Shown: positions 34,079 to 43,604, numbered from the stretch's first letter. The stretch is 53,045 bases of DNA from Oscillospiraceae bacterium (GCA_015067945.1 SVLM01000012.1:1-53045), one strand, 5' to 3'. Notes: generated from the letters alone by a model not told the origin. Numbers and translations are program-made.

Positions 34079-34107
34079 ATTATAGAAAAACTGTATATTT
34101 CTGTCAA
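34079..34107 (-). promoter_or_regulatory. Perfect consensus promoter of the TIR-SecA gene
   Basis: TTGACA (34102-34107), a 17-base spacer and TATAAT (34079-34084) match the sigma-A consensus fully on the minus strand. They lie about 35 bases before the start codon, leaving a short leader. Confidence 0.9.
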
Positions 34108-34157
34108 GTTTTGTCGAACCGGATTTTCCGGCACATCGCCTGCCGACGAGATAAAGA

Positions 34158-34175
34158 CCTTCCCCTAGGGGAAGG
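34158..34175. repeat. Head hairpin of the two-hairpin repeat family
   Basis: CCTTCCCCTAGGGGAAGG is a perfect 18-bp palindrome with the sequence of the head hairpin of the dispersed repeats found elsewhere in the window. The second hairpin and tail are not recognisable on either side, so this is a partial copy. Confidence 0.5.
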
Positions 34176-34180
34176 CTTTG

Positions 34181-34209
34181 TTGCAATCCGTCACGATCCA
34201 TGCTACAAT
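34181..34209 (+). promoter_or_regulatory. Promoter of the truncated phosphatase gene
   Basis: TTGCAA (34181-34186), a 17-base spacer and TACAAT (34204-34209) precede a GTGAGGA ribosome site and the ATG at 34237. The expression signals are intact although the gene is not. Confidence 0.65.
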
Positions 34210-34236
34210 ATCCCAAAACGAAAGTGAGGAACTACT

Positions 34237-34299
34237 ATGATTAAAATTCTCTTTGTCTGCCACGGCAATATCTTAACTATGATCAAAAAAGTTGCGTAA
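34237..34299 (+). pseudogene. 5' remnant of a low-molecular-weight protein tyrosine phosphatase gene
   Basis: The first 12 codons encode MIKILFVCHGNI, the N-terminus of low-molecular-weight tyrosine phosphatases, in which CxGNxCRS forms the catalytic loop. After the GNI codons the family sequence stops abruptly near 34272 and is replaced by unrelated residues and a stop at 34299. The expected CRSPMAE continuation is absent from the next 850 bases on both strands. The gene was therefore split by insertion or deletion, inside the codons for its active-site loop. Promoter and ribosome site remain. Confidence 0.7.
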
Positions 34300-35068
34300 A
34301 TTCCGTATTCTCGGACAAAATCGACCATTTTGCGTAAATAATAGTACAAATATTCTAAACGCGTATATCAATTTACTACCAATTTACTACCACTTCGAGC
34401 TCTGATATGACAAAAAGGCATAAAAAGCAGTCCTTTTAAGGCAATAAAACGCCTCATTTGGGACTGCTTTTTGTTTGTATGCCACGGGCTTTTCAAAGCA
34501 AAAAAAGGACACACCGCGAGGCGAAAAAGCACAAAACTTCACCGCAGCTGGGGAGTTTTTGTCTTTGGAAAATGAACTATGGTATAGCTCACTGTGGCCT
34601 ATCAATAAGTATAACAGTTAAGTATTATTTACTGAAGAAAGAATAAGTATGTCGCACGCACGCGCGCGAGAGAACACATTGATTGCAGTTGGCAAACGCT
34701 CTTTTTGAGCTACACATTTCCGCCAATAGAGGTTACTCTTGATGATGACAGAAATCAAGCGATTACCAGCCGCCCAGAGGCTTTACAGCGACCGTTGAGG
34801 GCGTACAAGAGTATACGGACCTCTTCGCCAAAACTCGCCGCACACGCTGCTTCCAAGGTCTTCAGATAAATCTCCATATCTAAGCACTACTCCCCAACCG
34901 CTTCACCGCAGTTGGGGAGCTTTTCAGCCTTAGCAACAAAAATATTCCTCACTGTTGTTAGTGGTTGTATTACGGGGTTTGGGGAAGAAGATTGATTATC
35001 CACGCTGTGCCTCCTGATAATGGATTTCTAATAGCATAGCGATTTTTATACAACAGTCAATCAATAAG
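34273..35068. mobile_element. Probable end and remnant of an integrative element
   Basis: This roughly 800-bp stretch has no complete recognisable gene. It holds two copies of TTGCGTAAAT (34292-34301, 34330-34339), two tandem copies of ATTTACTACC (34371-34380, 34382-34391), a 12-bp inverted repeat AAAAAGCAGTCC/GGACTGCTTTTT (34422-34433 with 34461-34472), and an alternating CGCACGCACGCGCGCG tract near 34652-34670. Two CTTCACCGCAG(T/C)TGGGGAG(C/T)TTTT segments lie near 34537 and 34901. It begins exactly where the phosphatase gene breaks. The arrangement resembles the outer end of a clostridial conjugative element. No integrase was found, and the other end is not in the window. Confidence 0.5.
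34755..34877 (-). CDS. Possible 40-aa ORF in the element remnant
   Basis: A 40-codon minus-strand ORF (begins MEIYLKTLEAACAASFGEEV) follows a GGGGAG that is 12 bases before its ATG, which is rather far. The composition is protein-like, with an amphipathic helix pattern. I do not recognise the family. Given its position it may be a relic of an integrative-element gene or a chance ORF. Confidence 0.25.
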   Translation of the reverse strand: MEIYLKTLEAACAASFGEEVRILLYALNGRCKASGRLVIA

Positions 35069-35108
35069 TCGCAAGAAAGCGGCTTTGCCGTAGGGCAAGG
35101 CCGCTTTT
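35069..35108 (-). terminator. Terminator of the xylB-xylA transcript
   Basis: A 14-bp stem with one mismatch (35076-35089 with 35094-35107) and a 4-base loop follows xylA, with TTTC on the minus strand side. Confidence 0.8.
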
Positions 35109-35114
35109 GCTTAT

Positions 35115-36428
35115 TTAGCCACAAAACAGAATATTGTTCACAACGCTCTCCAGATATTCCTGACGGCCGGAGCCGGGCAGCTCGGGAGCACCCATATTCT
35201 CAGCATAGGCAGCCAGTTCTTCCAGGGTTGCCTCGCCGGAGCGGATCTTGGCACCGATGCCGGTGTTGTAGCTGGAATAACGCTGGGCAATAAACTCGTC
35301 AATGCGGCCATCTTCAATGATCTTGGCGGCCTTCAGAAGACCCAGTGCAAAGGCATCCATACCCAGAATATAGGCGTGGAACATATCCTCGACGGTGTAG
35401 GAGGGTCTGCGGTTCTTGGCATCGAAGTTGAAGCCGCCGGTGAGGCCACCGGCCTTCAGCACCTCGTACATACACATAGTAGTCTCGTAAATGTTGAAGG
35501 GGAACTCGTCAGTATCCCAACCCAGCAGGTAGTCGCCCTGGTTGGCATCGATAGAACCCAGCATACCATTGATGGCGGAGATCCGCAGATCGTGCTGGAA
35601 GGTGTGACCGGCCAAAGTGGCATGGTTTGCCTCAATGTTCATCTTGAAGTCCTTGTCCAGACCATAGTAACGCAGGAAGCCAATGGCGGTAGCTGCGTCG
35701 AAGTCGTACTGGTGCTTCATAGGCTCCTTGGGCTTGGGCTCAATGTAGAAATCGCCGGTGAAGCCAATTGACCGACCATATTCCACTGCCATACGCATCA
35801 GGTTTGCGATGTTCTCCTGCTCAAACTTCACATCGGTGTTCAGCAGGGTTTCGTAGCCTTCACGGCCACCCCAGAACACATAACCCCGGCCACCCAGCTT
35901 TACGGTGATCTCCAGAGCCTTCTTGACCTGTGCTGCGGCGAAGCAGTAAACATCCGCAGAGTTAGTGGAGCCTGCACCGTTCATAAAACGGGGGTTGGAG
36001 AACATATTGGCAGTGCCCCACAGGCACTTGATGCCGGTCTGGTTCATCTTCTCCAGAATGTAGTCGGAGATCTCGTCTAAGCGGCGGTTGGTTTCGGCAA
36101 TGGTATCAGCCTCGGGCACGATGTCCACATCGTGGAAGCAGAAATACTCGATGCCCAGCTTCTGCATAAACTCAAAGCCAGCATCAACCTTAGCCTTTGC
36201 GTGCTCCATTGTGCCCTTCTCTGCACCGAAGGACTTGTCTGCGGTGTCGCGGCCGAACATATCGGTGCCACCTGCGCACAGATTGTGCCACCAGGCCATA
36301 GCGAAGGGCAAATGCTCCTTCATTTTCTTGCCGGCAACGATCTGCTCGGGGTTATAGAACTTGAAAGCCAAAGGATTCTTGCTTTGAGGGCCCTCATAGG
36401 GAATTACGGGAATATTGGGAAACAGCAT
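35115..36428 (-). CDS. xylA: Xylose isomerase
   Basis: This 437-residue TIM-barrel enzyme interconverts D-xylose and D-xylulose with two divalent metals and has the normal family length. Signature stretches are [15 protein letters not shown] with the catalytic histidine, [29 protein letters not shown] and HTFQHDLR. The frame opens 28 codons further upstream, but the ATG at 36428 follows AAGGAGGAG and gives the expected N-terminus. It lies 13 bases downstream of xylB and is the last gene before the terminator. Related isomerases also act slowly on glucose. Confidence 0.97.
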   Translation of the reverse strand: MLFPNIPVIPYEGPQSKNPLAFKFYNPEQIVAGKKMKEHLPFAMAWWHNLCAGGTDMFGRDTADKSFGAEKGTMEHAKAKVDAGFEFMQKLGIEYFCFHDVDIVPEADTIAETNRRLDEISDYILEKMNQTGIKCLWGTANMFSNPRFMNGAGSTNSADVYCFAAAQVKKALEITVKLGGRGYVFWGGREGYETLLNTDVKFEQENIANLMRMAVEYGRSIGFTGDFYIEPKPKEPMKHQYDFDAATAIGFLRYYGLDKDFKMNIEANHATLAGHTFQHDLRISAINGMLGSIDANQGDYLLGWDTDEFPFNIYETTMCMYEVLKAGGLTGGFNFDAKNRRPSYTVEDMFHAYILGMDAFALGLLKAAKIIEDGRIDEFIAQRYSSYNTGIGAKIRSGEATLEELAAYAENMGAPELPGSGRQEYLESVVNNILFCG

Positions 36429-36441
36429 TTTGTTCTCCTCC

Positions 36442-37920
36442 TTATTGAATTTCAGGGAATAATGCCTTGACGGCAGGATAGATTTTCTTAAACTGCTGGT
36501 ATCTGGCCTCATATTTGACCACCAGCTCAGGCTCGGGCTTGACAGTAGATGCTACGGAGCAAAGTGCCTTGCAGCAATCCTGCACCGATGCATATTCGCC
36601 GCAGGCTACCATGCTGAGCATTGCACCGCCCATACCGGGGCCCTGCTCGGAGACCGGAATTTCCAGTTCGCAATTCAGGACATTGGCGAAGATGCGTTTC
36701 CACAGAGGACTCTTGGCACCGCCGCCGCAGATCTTGGACTTATTGATTTCGATACCCAGACTTCTGGCAACCTCAACGCTGTCACGGATAGCAAAGGCTA
36801 CGCCTTCCAGAACCGCCTGAACCAAATCGGCTCTTGCGGTATCCATGGTCATACCAATGAATGTACCTCTGGCATTTGTATCGTTGATGGGACTTCTTTC
36901 GCCCATCAGATAGGGCAGGAAGAACACATGGTTCTCGCCCAGCTTATCCTCTGCGATAGAAGCCTGCTCGGCAGCGTGATCGGAAGTACCAAGAATGTCC
37001 TCCAGCAGCCATTTATTGCAGCTGGCCGCAGAGAGCATACAGCCCATCAGATGCCAACCGCCATCGGCATGGGCAAAATTGTGGATGGCGTTATTATCCA
37101 AAGTAGGGAACTCTTTGGCAGAAATGAACACGGTGCCGGAGGTTCCTAAGCTGATATTGCAGCCGCCCTCGCCTACCACTCCGGTACCAACCGCCGCGGC
37201 AGCGTTATCACCGGCACCGGCAACCACCTTCGCATCCGCAGGAATACCCAGCAGCTGTGCGATTTCCGGCTTGACGCAACCGATGCAGTCATAGCTTTCA
37301 AACAGCTTCGGCATCTGTGCTTCGGTAATATGGCAGATGTCCAGCATTTCCTTGCTCCAGCACTTGTGCTCCACATCCAGCAGGAGCATACCGGAAGCAT
37401 CGGAGTAATCGCAGGCATGCACGCCGGTGAGGATGTAATTGATATAGTCCTTGGGGAGCATGATCTTTGCGATCCGGGCAAAGTTTTCCGGCTCATTTTC
37501 CTCCATCCAGAGGATCTTCGGTGCGGTAAAACCAGCAAAGGCAATGTTTGCTGTCAGCTGAGAAAGCTTGTCCTTGCCAATGACTCCATTGAGGTAGTCC
37601 ACCTGCTTTGCGGTGCGGCCATCGTTCCACAAGATGGCAGGGCGAATCACATTGTCGTTCTCGTCCAGCACCACCAGGCCGTGCATCTGACCGCCGCAGC
37701 CCATACCGCGGATCAGGCTTGCATCGAAACCTTGGATCAGTTCCGGGAAGCCTTCAAACAGAGCCTTTTTCCAATCCTCGGGATTTTGCTGGCTCCAGCC
37801 GGGCTGGGGAAATTCCAGCGGATATTCTTTTGTGACTGTGTTATGAATGGTGCCTGCTGAATCCATCAGCAACAGCTTGAGGGATGAAGTGCCCAAATCA
37901 ATTCCTATGTACAAACTCAT
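36442..37920 (-). CDS. xylB: Xylulokinase
   Basis: This 492-residue FGGY-family kinase phosphorylates D-xylulose to xylulose 5-phosphate, the entry to the pentose phosphate pathway. The N-terminal phosphate loop [15 protein letters not shown], the substrate region [12 protein letters not shown] and the C-terminal [17 protein letters not shown] are all typical. A GGAGGT ribosome site precedes the ATG. It is directly upstream of xylA and 42 bases downstream of a PfkB-type kinase. Confidence 0.95.
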   Translation of the reverse strand: MSLYIGIDLGTSSLKLLLMDSAGTIHNTVTKEYPLEFPQPGWSQQNPEDWKKALFEGFPELIQGFDASLIRGMGCGGQMHGLVVLDENDNVIRPAILWNDGRTAKQVDYLNGVIGKDKLSQLTANIAFAGFTAPKILWMEENEPENFARIAKIMLPKDYINYILTGVHACDYSDASGMLLLDVEHKCWSKEMLDICHITEAQMPKLFESYDCIGCVKPEIAQLLGIPADAKVVAGAGDNAAAAVGTGVVGEGGCNISLGTSGTVFISAKEFPTLDNNAIHNFAHADGGWHLMGCMLSAASCNKWLLEDILGTSDHAAEQASIAEDKLGENHVFFLPYLMGERSPINDTNARGTFIGMTMDTARADLVQAVLEGVAFAIRDSVEVARSLGIEINKSKICGGGAKSPLWKRIFANVLNCELEIPVSEQGPGMGGAMLSMVACGEYASVQDCCKALCSVASTVKPEPELVVKYEARYQQFKKIYPAVKALFPEIQ

Positions 37921-37962
37921 AAGTACCTCCAGCCTTCAACTAGATTTTCAAAACAGCTCTTA

Positions 37963-38967
37963 TTATGCCTTGAATCTTTCATACAGCGCCATTGTCTCCA
38001 AGATGGGTTTGACGCCATCGGAGGCACTGACTTCATTCAGGGACGCTGCGGCGGTGCAGGCACCCATTTTCAGGGCTTCCGGCATAGACCAGCCCATCTC
38101 CGCTGCGTACAAAACACCGGCACAGAAGGCATCTCCGGCCCCCACAGTGCCCTTGATCCAGCCATCAGGCAACTTCAGGCTGGAAACAGCATAGTACTGC
38201 CCCTTTTCGTCGATACCGCAGCCAAACTCCGGACAATGAATCACTGCCCAATCAGACACCCCCAGTTCCTTCAGCTTATGGAGTGCGGTAGGCATATTCT
38301 CGGTATGCAATGTGCCATCGGCATCCCTAAGCACGACACCGGTGGTCTGCTGTGCTTCCAGTTCGTTGATAATACAATAGTTGGTATACTTGAGTGCCGG
38401 TGTCACCAGCTTCGCAAAGCGGTCGCCGGTTTCGGACACCACATCAACGGACGTTTTGATTCCCTTCTTTTGGATTTTGTGCAGAAGTCTTGCCATCTTA
38501 GTGCCGTATTCGCTGTCCTCTGCATCCAATGCAGGCAACAGCAGAATATAGCCAATATGGAAAATATCCACATCCAAAGCATCCAGATCAATATGTTCTT
38601 CACAATAGTAAGCATTGGCACCGGCGTGCTGGAAGAAAGTACGCTCCTTTGTCTGGTTGTTGCTCATAACAGCAGTGAAGGAAGTACGTCCATCACGCTT
38701 GACCATACTCATGTCAACATTGGGATACTTGCCTATTTCCTGTAGGATAAACTCACCTTCTGCGTCATAACCGGCAAATCCAGAAGCAAAAAGCGGCAAG
38801 CTGGAATCCAGCCGGGCAAGGTCTGTAATGGTATTGCAGACACTGCCGCCGGTGGAATTCTGAATACCCTCGGTGATATGGGTCAGTTCGTTCTGCTTCG
38901 GCCAGGTTTCGATTGGGTATGTAATGTCCACAATCATGTTGCCTGCGCAGCAAATTCCCTTCTTCAT
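37963..38967 (-). CDS. PfkB-family carbohydrate kinase
   Basis: This 334-residue ribokinase-like protein has the N-terminal glycine-rich substrate region GGSVCNTITDLARL and the C-terminal ATP/anion-hole motif GTVGAGDAFCAGVL with the catalytic aspartate. Substrate specificity cannot be assigned; PfkB members act on ribose, fructose, 2-keto-3-deoxygluconate, nucleosides and other sugars. It lies upstream of xylB and xylA with AAGGGG before its ATG. A separate fructokinase in the next operon suggests a different substrate for this one. Confidence 0.88.
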   Translation of the reverse strand: MKKGICCAGNMIVDITYPIETWPKQNELTHITEGIQNSTGGSVCNTITDLARLDSSLPLFASGFAGYDAEGEFILQEIGKYPNVDMSMVKRDGRTSFTAVMSNNQTKERTFFQHAGANAYYCEEHIDLDALDVDIFHIGYILLLPALDAEDSEYGTKMARLLHKIQKKGIKTSVDVVSETGDRFAKLVTPALKYTNYCIINELEAQQTTGVVLRDADGTLHTENMPTALHKLKELGVSDWAVIHCPEFGCGIDEKGQYYAVSSLKLPDGWIKGTVGAGDAFCAGVLYAAEMGWSMPEALKMGACTAAASLNEVSASDGVKPILETMALYERFKA

Positions 38968-39016
38968 CCAAACACCCCTTTAATCTGTTCTGTCTGTCAA
39001 ATCCCCCTTAAAATAC

Positions 39017-39060
39017 GGCACACGGTGGAGATGACACCCCATATGACTCCACCGTGTGCC
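39017..39060 (-). terminator. Hairpin between the fructokinase and PfkB genes
   Basis: A 14-bp perfect stem (39017-39030 with 39047-39060) and a 16-base loop, followed by GTATTTT on the minus strand, lie 52 bases after the fructokinase stop. It probably ends the mannoside operon, making the PfkB-xylB-xylA genes a separate or attenuated transcript. Confidence 0.75.
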
Positions 39061-39112
39061 CCGGGAGGAGGAACGTAGCTTATTAATTTGTCAACGCTAA
39101 TCCTACATTTTC

Positions 39113-40063
39113 TCACAGTGATTGCATAACCATCTCATATTCCGGAACGCTGGAAATGCCACCGGCGCGTGTGGTGGACAAGCCTGCACTGGTACAAGCA
39201 AACCGTACCACATCTTCCAGTTCTGCTTTGGTCAACGTTTCCGGATCTTTGCCAATCTGGAGCAATTTCCACACAGCGCTGCCGCCGAAAATATCACCAG
39301 CACCGGTGGTATCGATCACTTGAATATTCTTCAGGCTGGGAACATGTCCCCAAGCATTGGCGTTTTGGAAATAGCAACCATTGGCACCACAGGTGACAAA
39401 CACCAGCTTTACACCATAATTGCTGAGTATATGGGCAGCGCCGGCTTCTACACCCAGGCCAAAGAGGAATTCCACCTCTTCATCGCTGATTTTGACCACA
39501 TCCGCCTGGGAAAGGCCCCACAGAAGCTGTTCCTTAGCCATATCCAGATCCTTCCAGAGGGGTTTTCTCAGGTTGGGATCGTAGGTGATCAGTTTGCCCT
39601 TGGATTTCGCATAGGCAACCGCTTGATATGTAGTGCTTCGGGCAGGCTCATCCGTCAAGGACAAGGTGCCAAAATGGAACACCTTTGTCTTATCGATCAG
39701 TGGCAGAGAAAGTTCATCAAAGCAGATACCAGTATCCGCACCGGGCTTACGGGCAAAGGAGAATTCCCGATTGCCCGTTTCATCCAGCGTTACGAAGGCC
39801 AAGGTGGTAAACACATCCTCTGTTGCGATCATGCCACTGGTTTCAATGCCGGCACTCTGTAAAGTTGCAGTCAGCAACTTACCGAAAGCGTCCGTTCCCA
39901 CCTTGCCCAGCAATGCGGTCTTTGCGCCGAATTTGCTGAGCGCTGCCAGGAAATTGGCAGGGGCACCGCCTGGATGAGCAGCCATGGTGGGATAGCCATC
40001 GCTATCCACACTTTGGCAGGTGAAATCTATGAGCAATTCGCCCAGCGCTACAACATCCATCAT
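39113..40063 (-). CDS. Fructokinase (PfkB family)
   Basis: This 316-residue ribokinase-fold enzyme begins VALGELLIDF and has the sugar-binding HPGGAPANFLAAL and the catalytic DTTGAGDIFGG, the pattern of bacterial ScrK-type fructokinases that make fructose 6-phosphate. Its start overlaps the stop of the lyxose isomerase gene by 4 bases (ATGA), so the two are coupled. Two adjacent ATGs (40063 and 40060) are possible. A fructose product from the upstream isomerase acting on mannose would be its natural substrate, which is an inference from order. Confidence 0.9.
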   Translation of the reverse strand: MMDVVALGELLIDFTCQSVDSDGYPTMAAHPGGAPANFLAALSKFGAKTALLGKVGTDAFGKLLTATLQSAGIETSGMIATEDVFTTLAFVTLDETGNREFSFARKPGADTGICFDELSLPLIDKTKVFHFGTLSLTDEPARSTTYQAVAYAKSKGKLITYDPNLRKPLWKDLDMAKEQLLWGLSQADVVKISDEEVEFLFGLGVEAGAAHILSNYGVKLVFVTCGANGCYFQNANAWGHVPSLKNIQVIDTTGAGDIFGGSAVWKLLQIGKDPETLTKAELEDVVRFACTSAGLSTTRAGGISSVPEYEMVMQSL

Positions 40064-40746
40064 TTTGCCTCCGGATATTCGTTACACAGCAGGCGGTAGG
40101 GAGCTTCATCCTCTTCAATGGCCGGGAATCTGCCAACGGGAGGATTGAAGCGGTTGTCGGTATTATCGTCATTGCACTGGCTCACTTCGCCCAGCAGGAC
40201 AGGACCAGTGCCCTCTTCCACGGCAAAATCGTGGTACATAAACTGCTGAATATGGATGCTTTCGCCGGGCATCAACCGCACCTGCGTGCCAGCAGGGACG
40301 GTAAAAGTGCGACCATCCATATGGACAGTGACATCGGACTCATAGTCGATGGACTCGTCAGGGTGGCTGTTGTAAACACGGATCAGCACATTTCCGCCAC
40401 CACGATTGATGATATCCTCAGTCTTATACCAGTGGAAATGGTTGCAAGCAGTCTGGCCTTCCTTCAGATACAGCAACTTTTCTGCATATACCTTGGGGTA
40501 CTTATCCATCATGGCACGATTGCCGTTACGGATGGTGATCAGGCTGAAGCCAACCTTATCGAAATCGCCCAGACCGAAGTCGGTAATATCCCAGCCCAAC
40601 ATGCAGTCGCGGACTTCATCATATTCATGACCGATATTCTGCCACTGCTCCGGAGTAAAATGGCAGAAAGGCGGCAGGTAGCAATGATACTTTTCGCACA
40701 TTGCCTCTAATTCTCTCAACGCATTGTTAATTTCAGAACGCTTCAT
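40060..40746 (-). CDS. D-lyxose ketol-isomerase (also possible mannose isomerase)
   Basis: This 228-residue single-domain cupin enzyme closely follows the family of the E. coli O157 D-lyxose isomerase: MKRSEIN at the start, LPPFCHFTPEQW, LGWDITDFG, CNHFHWYKTEDIINRGGGN with metal-binding histidines, LMPGESIHIQQFMYH and GEVSQCNDDNTDN. Characterised members interconvert D-lyxose with D-xylulose and D-mannose with D-fructose. The frame extends to 40833, but the ATG at 40746 follows AAAGGGAAAA and gives the family N-terminus. It lies between a GH38 alpha-mannosidase gene and fructokinase, favouring a role in mannose use. Confidence 0.92.
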   Translation of the reverse strand: MKRSEINNALRELEAMCEKYHCYLPPFCHFTPEQWQNIGHEYDEVRDCMLGWDITDFGLGDFDKVGFSLITIRNGNRAMMDKYPKVYAEKLLYLKEGQTACNHFHWYKTEDIINRGGGNVLIRVYNSHPDESIDYESDVTVHMDGRTFTVPAGTQVRLMPGESIHIQQFMYHDFAVEEGTGPVLLGEVSQCNDDNTDNRFNPPVGRFPAIEEDEAPYRLLCNEYPEAK

Positions 40747-40808
40747 ATCATTTTCCCTTTCTTGTATAACTATTTGGAAAATCGGGTACTGCTTATCCGC
40801 AGCAGATT

Positions 40809-43577
40809 TTAGCGGCAAATCCGCAAAGAGCAAATTTCGTGAGCACCTACATTTACTGCTACACTACCATCCTGCTCCACCGGGATTTCCTTGGTAATTT
40901 GCTCATGCACATCCACCAAGTATGCTACCTTGGCTCCGCCAGGCAGAAGCACGCGAACAATTTTGCTCGTCTCCTCCAAAGAGACCATACGCAAAATAAG
41001 ATCTCCAGAGCCATCCTCGGCCATTTTCAACGTTTCTACCTTTGCGCTTCCACTGATCTGCACCAAAGCACCCTTAACAGGCAGTTTGCCTGCATGGGGC
41101 ATTGCTGCCACAGACAAAGGCTTATGTGCAAAGGTTACGCTCTCACACAGCAACTCTTCTACTGTTCCGGACGCAGGAATACCCACGCCGATCTGGAAGT
41201 CATGTACATACACTTCCGGAATTTCATCTGGATCAAAGGCACTACGAATCAAGGTGGCAGAAACTGCATCCTTTGTACAGCGGAATCCGTACTTGCAAGA
41301 TGTTGTCAGCATAATGCCAGAAGCATAAACAAAGCTCAAGGCCGGAATATCATAGGAATGAGGCTCATGCTTCTCCACCATAAACGGTGCGTCATTCAAG
41401 AATTCCTGGCACGCATTTTTCAGCGGGAGTCGGAATGCCAGCTGCGGAATGCCACGGCCAGGTTCGCCTGTCTCAAGCCATTTGCAACGAACATCCATAT
41501 GCAACATGCGGCTTCCTTGATCCAGCCACATATTCACATTCACCTTGGAGTGATTGATTTCTCCGCTGAACGACAAACTGCTTCGCAGTGCGTTCTGCTG
41601 AACACCATTGGTGTGCACATTGGTAACTGCAGGAATTCGGGACATGTGTCGACCCACACGCCAGGATGTCATTCCCTTGCTGTCATCCTCCAAAATGTAG
41701 TCCAGACCACCGGTTTCGCCCTCACGAATGTATTCTTCACCAGTGATTACATCTTTGATCGAACAAATACGCAGATCCACCTGATCAAACTCCACACGAA
41801 TGCAGTCGTTTTCCAGAATCAGGTGATCCACCGGGCGATCCAATCGAGGATCAGGCATATACGGCACTGCCGGGGCACAGTTGTTCTCCGTAGCCAGCAA
41901 GGTGCGATAACCGAATGCAGGGATCTGGCACTTAACCAGTACACGGAAATAAAAATGTGCCCAATAGTGTTGCGGTACAGCATCAATTAAGATATGGGGC
42001 AGCACATTACCTTCTTCATCTCGGATTTCAAGGCGTTCCGGAGCAAGTGCCCAGTCCCAAATTGTCAGTTCCGCTAAGCCATTCCATGCGAACTGAGTGG
42101 TATTAAAAACATTGTACAAGCGATTGCGTCCACCGGCAAAGCCATTTGCCCCGGTAAAATGGCCAATCGTCGTACCATAGCCTACGCCAGCACCTTCAGA
42201 CACAGAAGTGTTCAACACTTCTTCTGCAGGCAACACTTGCGCTGTATCAATTTGCTTCGACAGTGCACGCAATACATTACTACTCAGTACGCCGGTGCCA
42301 GCCATTGCCTCCTGGTACAGGCCCATTGCATATTCACGGGTAGCGATCACGCCGGAACCCGGAATAATATCATGGAAATGATTAAACAGAACCTTTTTCC
42401 ACGCTTCGTCAACCGGCGCCGTCTGCTCATATGCAATATCATGAATGGTTGCCAAGGTGCTCATAGTTTCAGCACGATACAGTGCTTGTTCGGAGAGGCG
42501 ATTGCCTTTTTTGATTCGAGTTTGCGTTGTATAGCAGCCATCAAACACGAAATTACGCTCGCCTGTCACCACCGGCAACGGCATTCCCTCTATGTATGCA
42601 AAGAAATCACGCAACTTGCCAAAGCCAATTTGTGCCATGCACGGCCAAGTTGCCATGTCCCGCAGCCGTTCCAGATCTCTTCTGGTTACACCGCCGCCAT
42701 GGTCTCCCATTCCAAACACATAGCACATTCTATCTAGTCCGTGTTGCGTGCAATAGGACGGAATATGCAAAAATGCCGTCCATTCAATGGGCGCATTGTA
42801 CCACTGCGGTTCACGCAAGACAGTAACACTTTGCCCGGAAGGTGCTTGCCAACGATACAAAGAGAGTTTCTCTTCGCCGCGGCAATGATATAAATACTTA
42901 ACGCCACCGCTTGCCAAAATAGCCGGTGTTTGAGCAGGATGTCCAAATGTATCCGGCTCGAAATTAATCAAAAAGTCCTCGTCGGTTAGCTGAAGCAATT
43001 CCTTCAGGTACTTGCGAGTGTAAAGAAGATGCCGGGCTGTGCTTTCTTCGCCGGTCATATTCTTATCTTCCTCAACCCACGTAGTAGCAACAACTTCCCA
43101 TTGGCCCCGACGAATGGCCGCACGAATTTCTTCCAGCATTTGGGGGGCATATTTTTCTACAATCTGATACACAGAAGCCTGAGACTGCAAGAAGATCATT
43201 TCAGGATATTCCTGCATCAACTGCAGCATCGTACGGAATGTGTCCAGCGTGACCATAACCGTTTCGTCATAGCCCCATTGCCAATTCATATCGATGTGTG
43301 CATGTCCAATACAGTTTACGCGGAGCGATTTTGCAATATCGCGAATAGGCTCCAAGCAAGCCTTTTCCCACGCCAAGACGGTGTTTTTGCAAAGATTTCC
43401 TTCCTCACAATACACATCGTACAGCCGTTCAACCGCATCCTGCCAAAGTGTTTCCTCTTTTAAAATGCCGTTTTGAACCAGCTGCTCCATATAACGCAAC
43501 TGTACAGATGCACGCACTGCCCAATAATCCTGTAGCTGTGCAAGTTTCTGCAATTTCTGATTCGTTGTAAGGCCCAT
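40809..43577 (-). CDS. Glycoside hydrolase family 38 alpha-mannosidase
   Basis: This 922-residue protein has an extra N-terminal helical segment, then the GH38 zinc site GHAHIDMNWQW (His92, Asp96) and the nucleophile D209 in FEPDTFGHPAQ. A helical middle region contains NHFHDIIPGSG, a further zinc ligand region, and a long beta-sandwich C-terminal half follows. There is no signal peptide, so it should cleave mannosides inside the cell. The ATG follows AAGGGAG. It is one of two GH38 genes of this operon and differs clearly from the second in its N-terminus and nucleophile motif, which suggests a different linkage preference. Confidence 0.94.
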   Translation of the reverse strand: MGLTTNQKLQKLAQLQDYWAVRASVQLRYMEQLVQNGILKEETLWQDAVERLYDVYCEEGNLCKNTVLAWEKACLEPIRDIAKSLRVNCIGHAHIDMNWQWGYDETVMVTLDTFRTMLQLMQEYPEMIFLQSQASVYQIVEKYAPQMLEEIRAAIRRGQWEVVATTWVEEDKNMTGEESTARHLLYTRKYLKELLQLTDEDFLINFEPDTFGHPAQTPAILASGGVKYLYHCRGEEKLSLYRWQAPSGQSVTVLREPQWYNAPIEWTAFLHIPSYCTQHGLDRMCYVFGMGDHGGGVTRRDLERLRDMATWPCMAQIGFGKLRDFFAYIEGMPLPVVTGERNFVFDGCYTTQTRIKKGNRLSEQALYRAETMSTLATIHDIAYEQTAPVDEAWKKVLFNHFHDIIPGSGVIATREYAMGLYQEAMAGTGVLSSNVLRALSKQIDTAQVLPAEEVLNTSVSEGAGVGYGTTIGHFTGANGFAGGRNRLYNVFNTTQFAWNGLAELTIWDWALAPERLEIRDEEGNVLPHILIDAVPQHYWAHFYFRVLVKCQIPAFGYRTLLATENNCAPAVPYMPDPRLDRPVDHLILENDCIRVEFDQVDLRICSIKDVITGEEYIREGETGGLDYILEDDSKGMTSWRVGRHMSRIPAVTNVHTNGVQQNALRSSLSFSGEINHSKVNVNMWLDQGSRMLHMDVRCKWLETGEPGRGIPQLAFRLPLKNACQEFLNDAPFMVEKHEPHSYDIPALSFVYASGIMLTTSCKYGFRCTKDAVSATLIRSAFDPDEIPEVYVHDFQIGVGIPASGTVEELLCESVTFAHKPLSVAAMPHAGKLPVKGALVQISGSAKVETLKMAEDGSGDLILRMVSLEETSKIVRVLLPGGAKVAYLVDVHEQITKEIPVEQDGSVAVNVGAHEICSLRICR

Positions 43578-43604
43578 GGTTACGCTCCCTTCTTACGATC
43601 GCTT

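Noticed and set aside
38995..39000. TTGACA on the minus strand before the PfkB gene as a -35 box
   Set aside because: No -10-like sequence lies at 16-19 bases; the position holds a GC-rich ribosome-site region.
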